From Leptolyngbya sp. KIOST-1 (GTDB taxonomy: Bacteria; Cyanobacteriota; Cyanobacteriia; Phormidesmidales; Phormidesmidaceae), in the NCBI RefSeq assembly GCF_000763385.1, contig NZ_JQFA01000002.1, forward strand, positions 620,001-684,000: 64,000 nt of DNA, in the 5' to 3' direction. Positions within the stretch are counted from its first letter, which is position 1, and every line of letters starts with the position of its first letter. The translations under genes were made by a program, and so were the position numbers. This document shows, piece by piece, positions 8,232 through 17,658 of the stretch. The notes beneath the pieces are model-generated. The model made no database searches and was not told the origin of the DNA. It saw only the letters and a program-made list of their open reading frames with translations.

Positions 8232-11192
8232 TCAAAACGCGAGAGGAGGCAGGGGCTCTATCTCGGGGTTATCCCCACCGAGCTGATTCGTGCGGAGCAT
8301 CCAGGCGGTGGCCCCGGCCCGCAGGAAACATTCGGTAATGCTGTTGCTAGCTACCCGAGGCAGCACGGTGCGCCAGCTCACCAGCCCTCGCCCCAGGGTT
8401 TTCAGGGGATCGTCTTCCAATGTGCTGCCCAGAGAGGCGGCTTCGGTGGCCCAGTCGGCGCGGGCACTGCCCCAGGGCATGAGGTGATGCCGTAAATCTT
8501 TGCCCAATTGCTCCAATTGCTGGAGATCTCTGGCGACGTCCGGGTGCTGTCGCATCCAGGCGTTGATGTCGGCCTGGGAGCGATCGGGATTGGCACCCAC
8601 AGACCTGGCCATAGATTGCAACGCCGCATAGAGACTCTGGTTAGAGTCCTGGGCACAATTATTGGCCGGGCCGACGTAGGTGCCGCCACTACCGTCGCCA
8701 ATGCGATAGCGAGCGGCCATCACCTCTAGCTGGCGAATCAAGACATCCAGGGGCGATGCCTCCTGACCTGCGGTCACCGGATAATCGCGGGTAAAGGGGG
8801 CGAAGTTAATCAGCGTATCGGCCACAGGGCGCAGGCCAATCCAGCCAAACTGGCGATCGCCCATGTAGCGCGACCAGTGCATCGTTCCAGCGGTCAGCCC
8901 ATCCGGGTTGTGGGTATAGATTTGGTGATAGACGATGTCAAACCGCAACTCGTCGGTAAGCGGCTCCTGCACGACCGTGGCCACGCCAAAGGAGAAATGT
9001 CCAAAGTAAACCGGCCCCTGAGCGGCGGGTTCAGTCTGGTTGCCGCCAATGCCGCCGTAAACGTGAACTAAAAGGGCGCGGGTGCCCTTTTCCCAGGAAG
9101 AGGCATGATCGCCTTGGGCTTTGGATCGATACGTCAACGGCACCGAGCTAATCTGGCCCTTTTGCTCCGCCAACTGGCTCCAGGCGGTTTGCTTTAGATA
9201 GGTTTTGACCGCTTTGCGCCCGACGATCTCCTGATCAGGCTGGAGTTGGAACAGGGCACGAGGCGCGATCGCCCGCACCACAAACTGATCTGCCTCGCCA
9301 AGGGCATCACTACCCATCGCGCCATAGATGTACCAGCCCGTTTCGTTCAAAGGCGACTGCTCAATCCCCGCATTGGTAAAGGGATACGTACCGTTATCAT
9401 CGGCCACCACCTGAGGCAACCAGACCTTTTCTTGGATGCCATCAAATTGGCCGCTAGCTTTATTGAAATGAACGACGTAAAACTGCTCAGGATCATCCGC
9501 TAGCGATCGTTCGGGATCGATCCCTGCCCCATCCACAGGCCCTCGAAACTTCACCAGACCGTAGTACAACCCGGTGATTTGAATGGGTTCGTGGGCAATG
9601 CGCAGGGTAAGCGGGTAATGGGAAGACAGGGGAGCGCTGGCAGAGGGTTCTACCCGCACCGGATCAGGCAGCGCGACGATCACATCGTCGTCGGGATGCG
9701 CCCCTGCAAGGGATTCGAGGGGATTGACCCGTCGCCAGTGGTTGAGGCGGGTCGGGTAGACTCCTCCCTGCTGGCTTTTATAGGTGGCCTGGGGGCTAAA
9801 GTGGACATCTTTCGTCACCTGCTGCACATAGGCCTGCACGTTGGCATCCTCACTCCAGCCCAGACTGACCACGGTACCGATGAGATGGGCGTATTTTTCG
9901 GGGGCGTGGTGAATTTCAAAAGGAACGGTCTGGGGCTGACGCTGATCGGGCTGAGGCAGCAGCAGCCGACCCATCCAAGGGGCTATGGGACGGTAGCGCT
10001 CCACGGGCAACGCCGCACGCACGGGGTAGCACTCTGACCGATTGAAGGGGGCCTGTCGGTAACGCTCTAGATTGCTCAGCATGGGAGTTGGTTGCAATTC
10101 TTTAAGGGGAGCCGTGCCCTGAAGAATATCCGCCACCCACTGGATGGTCTGCTGCAACGCCGTCCGGCCATCGGGCAGCACCCGCTCAGGATCCATCACC
10201 CCGCCAGGGACTTCATGGCCAACCGGCCCGAGGTTGATGAGGCTAACTTTGCCCAGGCGTTTGCTGCGGTTCCAGTAGGACAGCGCCAGCAGTTTCCAGC
10301 GATTTGGGAAAAAGATCGGGCCGAGCCGTTCGATTTTGTCTTGGTCGCCCACCAGATGGTAGATGTGCTCCAGCTTGAGAATGTTGTTGTTGCCGCTAAA
10401 GACCCCAGCAATGGAAATCAGATCAATGGGAGCGGGCAGGGCCTCTTTTAGGTAAGGAACGGCACCCATAGAGATTTGACCGCCCCCGCTAAACCCGATC
10501 AGGGTAATGGGCACCCCACTGCCAGGCTGGTAACCGTGGTTGATCAGGCTGTTGTAGATGACTTGTGCCGTGCCCCGGTTATAGATCGGGCCGTAGCGCT
10601 GATCCGCCGAAACCCAGACGACAAAGACGTTGCGCAGATTGACCAAAAAGGCCAGCATGCTGCCCCGCTGGCTAGATTTGAGCCGATTCACCCAGTTCCA
10701 GAACCAGGCAAAGGGACGCTCCTGACTGGTCAGAGGGCGATTCATGGGGGAGTAGGGCATCAGGCCTCGAATAATTTGAATATCATCGGGCAACACCTGG
10801 GCTAACTCATCTAAAAATTGCTCTACATCCGGCAGGTAGTCAAAGGTGGACTGACCAATGCCATCTAGATACACAACGTAATGAGAAACGGTCATATCAC
10901 TCGTCATCTGCCCTTGGAATGAACCCAAATTTTCAGCGGTGGCTTGAATGGGATCGCCATACCAGCCCGCCCACCAGCCCAGGGTTTCAAGCGGCATCAG
11001 CAAAATTGTCACCAGTAGGGCAATTAACCCCATCCCCACCAGGTTGGCGATGAGCTTTGCTGTGACCGTCATGGCGGCGAAGGCGGCCTGCACGAGGGGC
11101 ACCAGCAACGGCAGCAGCAGCGCCAGCAAAAAGCCCCCCAGGGCTAGCAGCAAAACTTTCTCAAAACGGCGAGATGATAGAGAAGACATCAT
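8232..11192 (-). CDS. Large membrane-anchored alpha/beta-hydrolase-like protein
   Basis: 986 residues. Two hydrophobic segments near the N-terminus (about 12-38 and 43-75) anchor it. A hydrolase-like domain follows: a strand YVVYLDGIG (105-113), and a nucleophile elbow GFSGGG (Ser235) after VPITLI. A candidate His occurs in the GPVGHEVPGG segment near residue 330. The C-terminal 600 residues contain repeated beta-rich sequence and a Cys-containing segment (GPANNCAQDSNQSLY) that recalls papain-like or NlpC folds, but this is not secure. Its ATG overlaps the TGA of the upstream Yip1-like gene, so translation is coupled. Function is unknown; a role in envelope lipid or ester metabolism is inference. 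Confidence 0.6.
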   Translation of the reverse strand: MMSSLSSRRFEKVLLLALGGFLLALLLPLLVPLVQAAFAAMTVTAKLIANLVGMGLIALLVTILLMPLETLGWWAGWYGDPIQATAENLGSFQGQMTSDMTVSHYVVYLDGIGQSTFDYLPDVEQFLDELAQVLPDDIQIIRGLMPYSPMNRPLTSQERPFAWFWNWVNRLKSSQRGSMLAFLVNLRNVFVVWVSADQRYGPIYNRGTAQVIYNSLINHGYQPGSGVPITLIGFSGGGQISMGAVPYLKEALPAPIDLISIAGVFSGNNNILKLEHIYHLVGDQDKIERLGPIFFPNRWKLLALSYWNRSKRLGKVSLINLGPVGHEVPGGVMDPERVLPDGRTALQQTIQWVADILQGTAPLKELQPTPMLSNLERYRQAPFNRSECYPVRAALPVERYRPIAPWMGRLLLPQPDQRQPQTVPFEIHHAPEKYAHLIGTVVSLGWSEDANVQAYVQQVTKDVHFSPQATYKSQQGGVYPTRLNHWRRVNPLESLAGAHPDDDVIVALPDPVRVEPSASAPLSSHYPLTLRIAHEPIQITGLYYGLVKFRGPVDGAGIDPERSLADDPEQFYVVHFNKASGQFDGIQEKVWLPQVVADDNGTYPFTNAGIEQSPLNETGWYIYGAMGSDALGEADQFVVRAIAPRALFQLQPDQEIVGRKAVKTYLKQTAWSQLAEQKGQISSVPLTYRSKAQGDHASSWEKGTRALLVHVYGGIGGNQTEPAAQGPVYFGHFSFGVATVVQEPLTDELRFDIVYHQIYTHNPDGLTAGTMHWSRYMGDRQFGWIGLRPVADTLINFAPFTRDYPVTAGQEASPLDVLIRQLEVMAARYRIGDGSGGTYVGPANNCAQDSNQSLYAALQSMARSVGANPDRSQADINAWMRQHPDVARDLQQLEQLGKDLRHHLMPWGSARADWATEAASLGSTLEDDPLKTLGRGLVSWRTVLPRVASNSITECFLRAGATAWMLRTNQLGGDNPEIEPLPPLAF

Positions 11193-11842
11193 TTGCCCTG
11201 ATAGTTGGCATCACTTTGGAGGCCAGTTTCTAATAAGGTTTCTATACCCTGTAGATCGGTCACCAGATGGGTACCTGCGGTGGTGTTCGATAGCCAACTC
11301 CCCAAGGCTCCGATGGGTCGTCCAATGGTGCGCTGCAAAATTTGTAGGAATACCCAGCCCAACAAACCACAGATAAACGCCTGCCAGAGGCCAAAACCCG
11401 TGGCTACGCTAAATCCCTGGACAAAGACCAGCAATGTCCATAGAGCCAGCAAAATCTGGATCGGCACACCGAAATAGGGCAAAGCAATCAAAAAACTCAA
11501 CAGCTGCGGCGCAGTGGCTAGCCCCACGGTGTGGTATACCGTGGGGAAATCAAGAGCCTGCTGAAAGAGAAAACGACTGACCCAAAAGGTGCTAACGATC
11601 CAAAACCCGTAGCTGAAGACAAACAAAATTGCTCCCAGGCAAAGGCTGAGCGCAAAGCGTACGGGTTTAACTCGATTGACGAACAAAATCAAACCCTGGC
11701 CCACCGCCTGAGAAAACCCGACCAGCAGCAGCACCAGAATGGCAATGTGATTGGCGTTGGGTAAATCGGCCATGACTTGAAACGATTCAGCGTTAAAGGT
11801 CATGGCTCCCTTAACCAGCGGCCAAAATTCAGTGGATACCAT
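11189..11842 (-). CDS. Yip1-family multi-pass membrane protein
   Basis: About 217 residues from the ATG at 11842; a TTG four codons upstream is possible but unlikely. It has an N-terminal amphipathic segment (KGAMTFNAESFQVM) and five or so hydrophobic helices in the pattern of Yip1-domain proteins, including HIAILVLLLVGFSQAVG, FALSLCLGAILFVFSYGF, LLSFLIALPYFGVPIQILLALW and FGLWQAFICGLLGWVFLQIL. The start overlaps the end of the upstream kinase-like gene by 14 bp, and the stop overlaps the downstream hydrolase start (ATGA), so the three genes form a tight operon. The role is unknown; proximity suggests it works with the anchored hydrolase. Confidence 0.7.
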   Translation of the reverse strand: MVSTEFWPLVKGAMTFNAESFQVMADLPNANHIAILVLLLVGFSQAVGQGLILFVNRVKPVRFALSLCLGAILFVFSYGFWIVSTFWVSRFLFQQALDFPTVYHTVGLATAPQLLSFLIALPYFGVPIQILLALWTLLVFVQGFSVATGFGLWQAFICGLLGWVFLQILQRTIGRPIGALGSWLSNTTAGTHLVTDLQGIETLLETGLQSDANYQGK

Positions 11843-12842
11843 GTTCTGCACCAAGGGTTTGCTGCACCTGAGCTAAAAAGCGCCAGGCGATTAACAGTTG
11901 AGCAAAGGATGTGGCAGAGACCTTTTCATAGCTTTCCTGGGGCACAGCCTCTTGCAGCGGAATACCCGTACAACCGACAATGTATTGCTCCAATTCGCTG
12001 ATGGTCTGGGGGGCAAGGTTGCCGTCAATATGAACCGCGATCGCCGTCCGTCCCCAATAGCGAAAGGGCACCGCCGCCAGCAAAAAGGCTGGTTTGTCTA
12101 GTTCCAGCATGGCGGCCAAGTCTAAGGGGATTGACAGACTGGGTAGGGGCGTAGGGGTGGGTTCAAGGATGAGGTTAACCCGGTAGCCCTTGGTGGTCTG
12201 GGTATCGGCAAAGCGGGTGGGCAATAGATTCTCTAGTTGGCTACGACCTACTTGAACCACCACATTGGCATCGATTTTTTGAGCATCGATCCACCGCACA
12301 AAGGCGGCTTCCCGTTGCAGCATTTCCTGCTCTAAGGCTTCGGCTTTGTGACCCCTTTTTTTCACATCCCGCTCCCACTTCCAGTCCCACTTCACGTCTC
12401 GGTCAGGATCGACATAGAGACTGAAATCTAAAAATGGCAGGAATTGGGGGTACAGCACATGCAAACCCTCCACCACTACAATTGGAGTGGGTGACAAGAC
12501 CTCCGGCGGATCAAATTGGCCCGTCCCGTGGTTATAGATGGGAACTTCGATAGATTTTCCCTGTTTTAAATCTGCCAGATTTTGAGCCAGTAAATCTAAA
12601 TAATTGGCCTCTGGATCTAGGGGAAGACGACCGCTTTTCTGACGCTGTTCACGATTTTCTTTATGATATCCGTCGGTGCAAATGGTGGACACTAGATCGC
12701 TGCCAATTAACCGACGAATGCCATTGCTGAAGGTAGTCTTGCCGCTGCCACTATCGCCCGCAACGCCAACGATGATAGGAAACTTAAGCTGTTTTAAGGC
12801 TTCTCGAATGGTGGAAGCATTGGGATTGCAGAGGTCTAGCAT
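11829..12842 (-). CDS. PRK/uridine-kinase family protein
   Basis: 337 residues. It has the P-loop GVAGDSGSGKTTFS (26-39), a substrate region CTDGYHKENREQR resembling phosphoribulokinase, PEANYLDLL, and the Walker B-like strand VVVEGLHVLYP. These place it in the phosphoribulokinase/uridine kinase family. It is diverged from the Calvin-cycle enzyme: PRK of cyanobacteria has GDSGCGKST with a redox Cys in the loop, while Ser-Gly replaces it here. It is therefore probably a paralogue rather than the main PRK. It heads the tight operon with the Yip1-like protein and the anchored hydrolase. The substrate is not known. Confidence 0.75.
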   Translation of the reverse strand: MLDLCNPNASTIREALKQLKFPIIVGVAGDSGSGKTTFSNGIRRLIGSDLVSTICTDGYHKENREQRQKSGRLPLDPEANYLDLLAQNLADLKQGKSIEVPIYNHGTGQFDPPEVLSPTPIVVVEGLHVLYPQFLPFLDFSLYVDPDRDVKWDWKWERDVKKRGHKAEALEQEMLQREAAFVRWIDAQKIDANVVVQVGRSQLENLLPTRFADTQTTKGYRVNLILEPTPTPLPSLSIPLDLAAMLELDKPAFLLAAVPFRYWGRTAIAVHIDGNLAPQTISELEQYIVGCTGIPLQEAVPQESYEKVSATSFAQLLIAWRFLAQVQQTLGAEHGIH

Positions 12843-12854
12843 GGACAGAAAATC

Positions 12855-13136
12855 CTAATTTAAAATTGCATCAATGACTCGTATCCCATTGGTACCCCGG
12901 CGAATGCCATCGCGCAGTTGATCGATGTCTTCGAGGGTATTACAGAGATCAGGGTTGCGATCGCGCTCTTCCCGCCGCCGACACAAATCACGCCGAACGC
13001 TGTCGCGAATATCGTCTCGAATTTCGTCGCGGATGCTGTCGCGAATCACATGGCCCAGGCTTTCATTGGCCAGGGCGATAGACCCCATAAACGGTAGGGG
13101 AAGAACAGCTAAACCTAAACCAACTAAGAGTTTCAT
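12855..13136 (-). CDS. Small exported charged-repeat protein
   Basis: 93 residues: a signal peptide (1-23, KLLVGLGLAVLPLPFMGSIALA) followed by a highly charged helical region with near-repeats of RDxIRD (HVIRDSIRDEIRDDIRDSVRRD) and two Cys (CRRREERDRNPDLC) that could form a disulfide. No family is recognised. It lies 12 bp upstream of the kinase-like gene and 12 bp downstream of another secreted protein gene, so it belongs to the same envelope cluster. Confidence 0.65.
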   Translation of the reverse strand: MKLLVGLGLAVLPLPFMGSIALANESLGHVIRDSIRDEIRDDIRDSVRRDLCRRREERDRNPDLCNTLEDIDQLRDGIRRGTNGIRVIDAILN

Positions 13137-13148
13137 AACGGTTTCCTA

Positions 13149-13742
13149 CTAAGGAACTAAGCTCAACGAGTTGAAAAAGTGCTCAAAATTAGCCTGATCG
13201 TCATCGATCGCCAGCAGCAGGTAAAAGCGATCGCCCGTCAGACTGAGGGTGGCGACAAAATACTGCCCCAGCCCCTGAGCGGTGAGTAACCGAGCGGGCA
13301 GCCCCTGAAACGCCACTGCTTCGATGACCAGGGAGGCGTTTAACTGTTCGTCCTGAATATCATTCACAACGCTGGTGGTGGCGGCGTCTAGCAGGTCTTT
13401 TTGGGAAAACCCATAGCGCAAACTGCGGGGCACATCGGCGTAGGCCACCAGGTAATACTCGAATAAATCCTCATCATCCACGGCGGGAATGGTTACCGAA
13501 CTCATCTGCCACTGGAGATCTCGCTCTAGCAATGAGCTGGTACTGGCTTGCTCGACAGGCGCTCCCGGCAAGTCCACAACGTATTTTCCTGCGGTTGAGC
13601 TGACCAGTTGCCAGGGCAAGGTTTGACCCCTGTCTTCTACAGCCGCCTGGGCTAGAGAGGGCGGCTCTGCGGCGGCTTGGGTAGGGGCAAGCAGGCTACC
13701 GCCCAGTAGGCATAGAATTGGCACGATCAGGTTCAGTTTCAT
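13149..13742 (-). CDS. Exported hypothetical protein
   Basis: About 197 residues from the ATG at 13742, preceded by GGAGGG at useful spacing. It has an N-terminal signal peptide (LNLIVPILCLLGGSLLAPTQAAA). The mature part is a mixed alpha/beta domain with a conserved-looking stretch (KYVVDLPGAPVEQ; YYLVAYADVP; GLPARLLTAQGLGQYFVATLSLTGDRFYLL). This recalls cyanobacterial periplasmic proteins of the form 'protein of unknown function with a PsbP/LpoB-like fold', but I cannot assign it. It is located between the barrel gene and the small charged protein. Confidence 0.6.
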   Translation of the reverse strand: MKLNLIVPILCLLGGSLLAPTQAAAEPPSLAQAAVEDRGQTLPWQLVSSTAGKYVVDLPGAPVEQASTSSLLERDLQWQMSSVTIPAVDDEDLFEYYLVAYADVPRSLRYGFSQKDLLDAATTSVVNDIQDEQLNASLVIEAVAFQGLPARLLTAQGLGQYFVATLSLTGDRFYLLLAIDDDQANFEHFFNSLSLVP

Positions 13743-13774
13743 GGTTAGCAATACCCTCCTGATGGGAGTCAGGG

Positions 13775-15808
13775 CTAGAAGAACATAAACAGCGAGAGTT
13801 GCAGGGTGACCCAGGGGCTGGTGTCGTTATTGGCCGCCTGGCGAACGGCGGAGCCTGGAAATGCGATCGCACCTACCCCCTGGAGCATGAAATTTTGGGA
13901 CAGAAAATAGCGAGTCGTCAGCAAAAATTCCTGACCGATATAGCGAGAGTTCAGGGTAGACAGGGCCGGGTTACCGCCCAGATTGTTCAGCTCATCGGCG
14001 AAGCGGTAGTAGTAATCCAGCGAAATCGAGAGGTCTTGACTCGGTTGGGCGCTGAGGGTGACTCGGTGGGAGAAACTGTTGGAGTTGTTGTAGAGCTTGC
14101 CCAGACTGATGCCCTGTAGCCAGTCCGATAGGCCTCCCGCCTGGAGGGGGTCAAACCGTTCATAGGTGACGGTGTTGGGGTTGTCGCCGCTAAACCCAGC
14201 GAACCGATAGCTGAGGCTAGGCCGCCAGGGCACCGTTTCGGCGGTGTAGCCCAGCCAGAAGTAGCCCCCCTGGGCGGCCATGGCTTGCTGACTGCTGAAT
14301 TGGTAGGCATATTCCCCTTCGGCCCACAGCCCCGGTACGCCAAAGAGGGTAGATTGCCGCAGGCGGGGGTTGATCACCTGCAAGCCTTCACGGGTAAAGC
14401 GATCGCCATTCGGGAGCAGGTAGGCGCGGTTGGACTGGGGCACGGTGATGTAGGACAACACGGCCTCTAGACCCTGGTTGTTGTTGTAGTTCAGGCTGGT
14501 GCCTAGGTACTGGGTACCGGTATCGGCCACGGGCAGCTCGTCAGAGTCTAGAAAGAACCCTTGCCAGCGAAAGTCGCCCCACCGCAGGTTGGCCAGGACG
14601 GTCATATCGTAGGCGGTACGGGGGTTTGAGTAGCTGGCCCCTCGATCCAGGGCATTGGCAGACCCGCTGAACTGGGAAAACAAAAAACCCTGATTGAGCT
14701 GAAAAATCTGTCGCCCCGCCGACAGGTTAAAGGCTACGGGGCTTCCGGGTGCCGCCACCAGGAAACCACCGTAGAGATCTTCTACCGCTCCATAAAATCG
14801 GCCATCAGTGCGGAAAATGTCGGGCTGCACGGTTCCGGACAGGGTATAAGAGCCTGCGCCGTAGACATAGAAGGGCCAGTCTCCCAGTCGGGTAATGCCC
14901 GCCAGCCCCGGTTCCAGGTAAAACTCGCCCCAGGTAACGGTTCCGGTAGGCTGGTAAGAGCCAGAGACAAAATTGTCGGCACGACCAAACCAGGGGTTGG
15001 TGTCGCTGAAAATGCCCAGCCCTCCGTTAAAGATGATTTTGACCAGGCTGCGATCGCTCTGATAGATCGTCGGGAAATCCGCCAAGCTGCCGCTCACTGC
15101 TATGCCGGTAGGTGGTGGGGGCGAGGCTTCCGCTGGTTCTAGCTGGAGCGTCACCAGCAGAGCTAGGATTACCGTACTGGGGCGGTTTGACTCGTACAGG
15201 CGATATTCTGCTGACTCCACGAAAGGCAACCGCTGCACCTGGTTCAACCCCTGGTCGGCAAAGAGGGAGCTAAAGCTTCCCCCCGCCCGAATGCCGAAGG
15301 TATCGGCCAGCTGTTGCTGCAACGCCTCATCTTGGGCCGGGTCTCCCGTTGGGTTGCGGAGGTAGATAAATACCTGCTCTATGGGCAACCCTTCCCCAAA
15401 TTGAGGCGGAATCCGTAGCCCTACATTGGGATCGACGATGCTCAGGGGATCGGGCAGGGGTTGGGTTTCGTCGATTAAAGGGAGGGCTTCCGCTGATTCT
15501 GGGGCAGGTAGATCGGCGGTGAAGCTAACGCCCTGATGGGTGATTTCTGGTGCGGCGGGGCGAGGAGACCGCACCCCTACAGGGTGGTGGTTTGAGGATT
15601 GGGGTTGTAGGTTTTGGGGTTGCTCTAAGAATGGCGTGAGGTCCGCCGCTGTGCCCCCCACGTCCACGGTTGGCAGCGCGAAGGCCGAGGGCATTGAGAT
15701 CCAACCCATCGCCGCTAGCCCCAGAGCAAGCCGCACCGAACAAGAACAGGGCATTTCACCAAATTTTCCTAGATAGTCATACCAACATTGATTCATGGGA
15801 CTACGCAT
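13775..15808 (-). CDS. Outer-membrane beta-barrel with POTRA-like domain
   Basis: 677 residues. After the signal segment (around residues 22-44) comes a Pro-rich stretch and then a domain at about 140-215 (VEQVFIYLRNPTGD, then VQRLPFVESAEYRLYE) that resembles a POTRA repeat. A weakly conserved, aromatic-rich C-terminal 400 residues of alternating strands follows, ending in SLFMFF with the C-terminal Phe typical of BAM substrates. The architecture fits an Omp85-like or surface-antigen-like barrel, although I cannot place it within FhaC/BamA proper. Several Met codons near the N-terminus (15808, 15796, 15754) make the start uncertain. It is the first gene of the minus-strand envelope block. Confidence 0.65.
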   Translation of the reverse strand: MRSPMNQCWYDYLGKFGEMPCSCSVRLALGLAAMGWISMPSAFALPTVDVGGTAADLTPFLEQPQNLQPQSSNHHPVGVRSPRPAAPEITHQGVSFTADLPAPESAEALPLIDETQPLPDPLSIVDPNVGLRIPPQFGEGLPIEQVFIYLRNPTGDPAQDEALQQQLADTFGIRAGGSFSSLFADQGLNQVQRLPFVESAEYRLYESNRPSTVILALLVTLQLEPAEASPPPPTGIAVSGSLADFPTIYQSDRSLVKIIFNGGLGIFSDTNPWFGRADNFVSGSYQPTGTVTWGEFYLEPGLAGITRLGDWPFYVYGAGSYTLSGTVQPDIFRTDGRFYGAVEDLYGGFLVAAPGSPVAFNLSAGRQIFQLNQGFLFSQFSGSANALDRGASYSNPRTAYDMTVLANLRWGDFRWQGFFLDSDELPVADTGTQYLGTSLNYNNNQGLEAVLSYITVPQSNRAYLLPNGDRFTREGLQVINPRLRQSTLFGVPGLWAEGEYAYQFSSQQAMAAQGGYFWLGYTAETVPWRPSLSYRFAGFSGDNPNTVTYERFDPLQAGGLSDWLQGISLGKLYNNSNSFSHRVTLSAQPSQDLSISLDYYYRFADELNNLGGNPALSTLNSRYIGQEFLLTTRYFLSQNFMLQGVGAIAFPGSAVRQAANNDTSPWVTLQLSLFMFF

Positions 15809-15875
15809 TCTGGCAGCTCAAGGCCCCTCTCCTCAAGGGAGAGGGGTTGGGGTGAGGGCAGTCAGGAAACTTGGC

Positions 15876-16667
15876 TTAGTCGTCGCTGGTCGGCATTTTG
15901 CTCTTGTAGGAACCGCCGCCATCGACGCGCAGTTCAATCCCCGTCACCCAGCTAGCCGCAGGGGAAACCAGGTAGTTGAAGGCGTGGGCAATGTCGCGAG
16001 GCATGCCCCGGCGTTTCATCACAAAGGCATCGGCCAGGCGCTTTAGCATGGCTTCGTCGTAGCCCGCATCTAGGGTGGCGGCCCCGTTATCGACCGAGCC
16101 GATGACGATGGTGTTGCAGCGCACCTCTGGCCCGCTCATCGCCGCCATGCTGCGCACCATGTTGACTAGGGCGGCCTTGGCATTGCTGTAGGCAATAAAT
16201 TCTGGCGACGGGGTAATGCCAACCATGGAGCCCGAGAACGTCACCGAGGCGTTGGGCTCTTTTTTGAGGTGGGGCATACACAGCTTCGTCAGGTTGTAGC
16301 TGCTGACGGTGTTGAGAATGTAGGACTTCACCATGTAGTCGGTGCTGACGCCCCAGAGGGGGGTGTATTCGCCCCAGCCGACGTTGTTGATCAGCGCGGT
16401 GATTTTGCCGAACTTGTTCAGGGTGGCATCCACCAAGTCTTGCAACTGGGCTTCGTCGGTGACGTCAGTTTTGATTGCCAGGGTTTCTTGCCCGGTGGCC
16501 TGGGTAATTTCGTCAGCTTTAGCCTGGGCGGCATCCCCATTTAGGTCAGACAACACGACCTTGGCTCCGGCCTCGGCCAACACTTCAGCGGTGGCCCCGC
16601 CGATCGCGCCACCGGCTCCAGTAACAATCACAACGTAGTTTTTGAGGGAAAAAATATCGAGTGCCAT
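15876..16667 (-). CDS. SDR-family oxidoreductase
   Basis: About 263 residues from ATG 16667, chosen because GGAG lies 8 bp upstream and the protein then begins directly before the Rossmann fold. It has the cofactor motif TGAGGAIGG near the N-terminus, the NNVGWG motif in place of NNAG, a conserved Ser region SGSMVG, and the catalytic pair as YSNAK. The sequence ends with the family's SSWVTGIELRVDGG motif. Classical short-chain dehydrogenases act on alcohols, ketones or acyl-ACP intermediates; the substrate is unknown. A related SDR gene lies upstream on the same strand, separated by a mobile repeat, so they are probably old tandem duplicates. Confidence 0.85.
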   Translation of the reverse strand: MALDIFSLKNYVVIVTGAGGAIGGATAEVLAEAGAKVVLSDLNGDAAQAKADEITQATGQETLAIKTDVTDEAQLQDLVDATLNKFGKITALINNVGWGEYTPLWGVSTDYMVKSYILNTVSSYNLTKLCMPHLKKEPNASVTFSGSMVGITPSPEFIAYSNAKAALVNMVRSMAAMSGPEVRCNTIVIGSVDNGAATLDAGYDEAMLKRLADAFVMKRRGMPRDIAHAFNYLVSPAASWVTGIELRVDGGGSYKSKMPTSDD

Positions 16668-16718
16668 GGTTTGTTCTCCAAATGATGGGTCAAAATTTCT
16701 GAATAGAAACCAGAAGTT

Positions 16719-16816
16719 GTAGGGTGGGCATTGCCCACCACAAACCGTTGTGCGTGCAAGCAACAGCAAGGCGCACAGTTAATACAAGATGGGACGGTGG
16801 GCAGTGCCCACCCTAC
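16719..16816. repeat. 98-bp MITE-like element with ~21-bp terminal inverted repeats
   Basis: It begins GTAGGGTGGGCATTGCCCAC and ends with the near-perfect reverse complement (one mismatch, A/G, within GTGGGCAGTGCCCACCCTAC). There is no coding capacity inside. This GTAGGGTGGGCA...TGCCCACCCTAC hairpin is a common dispersed repeat in filamentous cyanobacteria. It separates the two SDR genes. Confidence 0.8.
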
Positions 16817-16845
16817 GGGGAAGGTTATGACGGCAAGATCGGGTT

Positions 16846-17613
16846 CTAATCCAGCTCTTGCACGCCGCCACCGCTGATGGTGAGCACCTGCCCGCTCACC
16901 CAACTAGAGGCTGGGGAACAGAGGAATAGAGCCGCATAGGCAATGTCGTTGGGCTCACCCAATCGAGATAGGGGAGTGTGCTTAAGCATGGCTTTTTCGA
17001 TATCGGGGGTCAGCACCGTAGCCAGGGCATCGGTTTTGATCGCACCAGGGGCGATCGCATTTACCCGAATCCCCTTTGGCCCCAAATCAAAGGCAATGTT
17101 ACGGGTCAGGTGGCTTTCTGCCGCCTTTGAGGAACTGTAGGAGGCCATGTTTTTGTTCTTGTTGTCTCCCGCCATAGAGGAGATATTCAAAATGGCTCCA
17201 CCCCCTGCCGCTTCCATATGGGGAACACAGAGTTGGCACAGGTGAAACACCGAAAACACATTGAGTTTGTAGGCCCAAATAAACGTATCCATCGACATAT
17301 CAAAGGGCTTAGGGCCACCACCTCCGGCATTGTTGACCAGAATGGTGATTTTGCCGAAGGTAGAGATGGCGACGTTGACCAAATTTGCCAGCGCCTCGTC
17401 ATTGGTGACATCGCAGGCCACTGCCAGGGCCTTGCCACCGCTGGCAGTGATGCGATCGGCCACCGCTGCGGCGGTTTCTTCTTTCAAGTCACTGACCACA
17501 ACCGCTGCCCCAGCCTGGGCAAACATTTCGGCAATGCCGCGACCAATCCCGGCCCCACCACCGGTCACGATGGCCACTTGGCCATCCAGCTTAAACCCAT
17601 CCAGAATAGTCAT
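16846..17613 (-). CDS. SDR-family oxidoreductase
   Basis: About 255 residues from ATG 17613, with AAGGAG 10 bp upstream. The NAD(P)-binding motif is TGGGAGIGRG, the structural motif is NNAGGGG, the catalytic Ser lies in ISSMAGD, and the YxxxK motif reads YSSSK. The C-terminal SSWVSGQVLTISGGG is the usual substrate-loop end. The alignment pattern resembles 3-oxoacyl-ACP reductase/7-alpha-hydroxysteroid dehydrogenase-like SDRs. It shares overall layout with the next SDR downstream, suggesting duplication. A small membrane-protein gene lies 45 bp upstream on the same strand. Confidence 0.87.
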   Translation of the reverse strand: MTILDGFKLDGQVAIVTGGGAGIGRGIAEMFAQAGAAVVVSDLKEETAAAVADRITASGGKALAVACDVTNDEALANLVNVAISTFGKITILVNNAGGGGPKPFDMSMDTFIWAYKLNVFSVFHLCQLCVPHMEAAGGGAILNISSMAGDNKNKNMASYSSSKAAESHLTRNIAFDLGPKGIRVNAIAPGAIKTDALATVLTPDIEKAMLKHTPLSRLGEPNDIAYAALFLCSPASSWVSGQVLTISGGGVQELD

Positions 17614-17658
17614 ATTGACAAAATCTCCTTGAATCTCATTACTTAAAATCTGCAAGAC

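Noticed and set aside
16668..16769. Upstream extension of the first SDR gene
   Set aside because: It reads into the MITE-like repeat; ATG 16667 has a good ribosome site and directly precedes the Rossmann fold.
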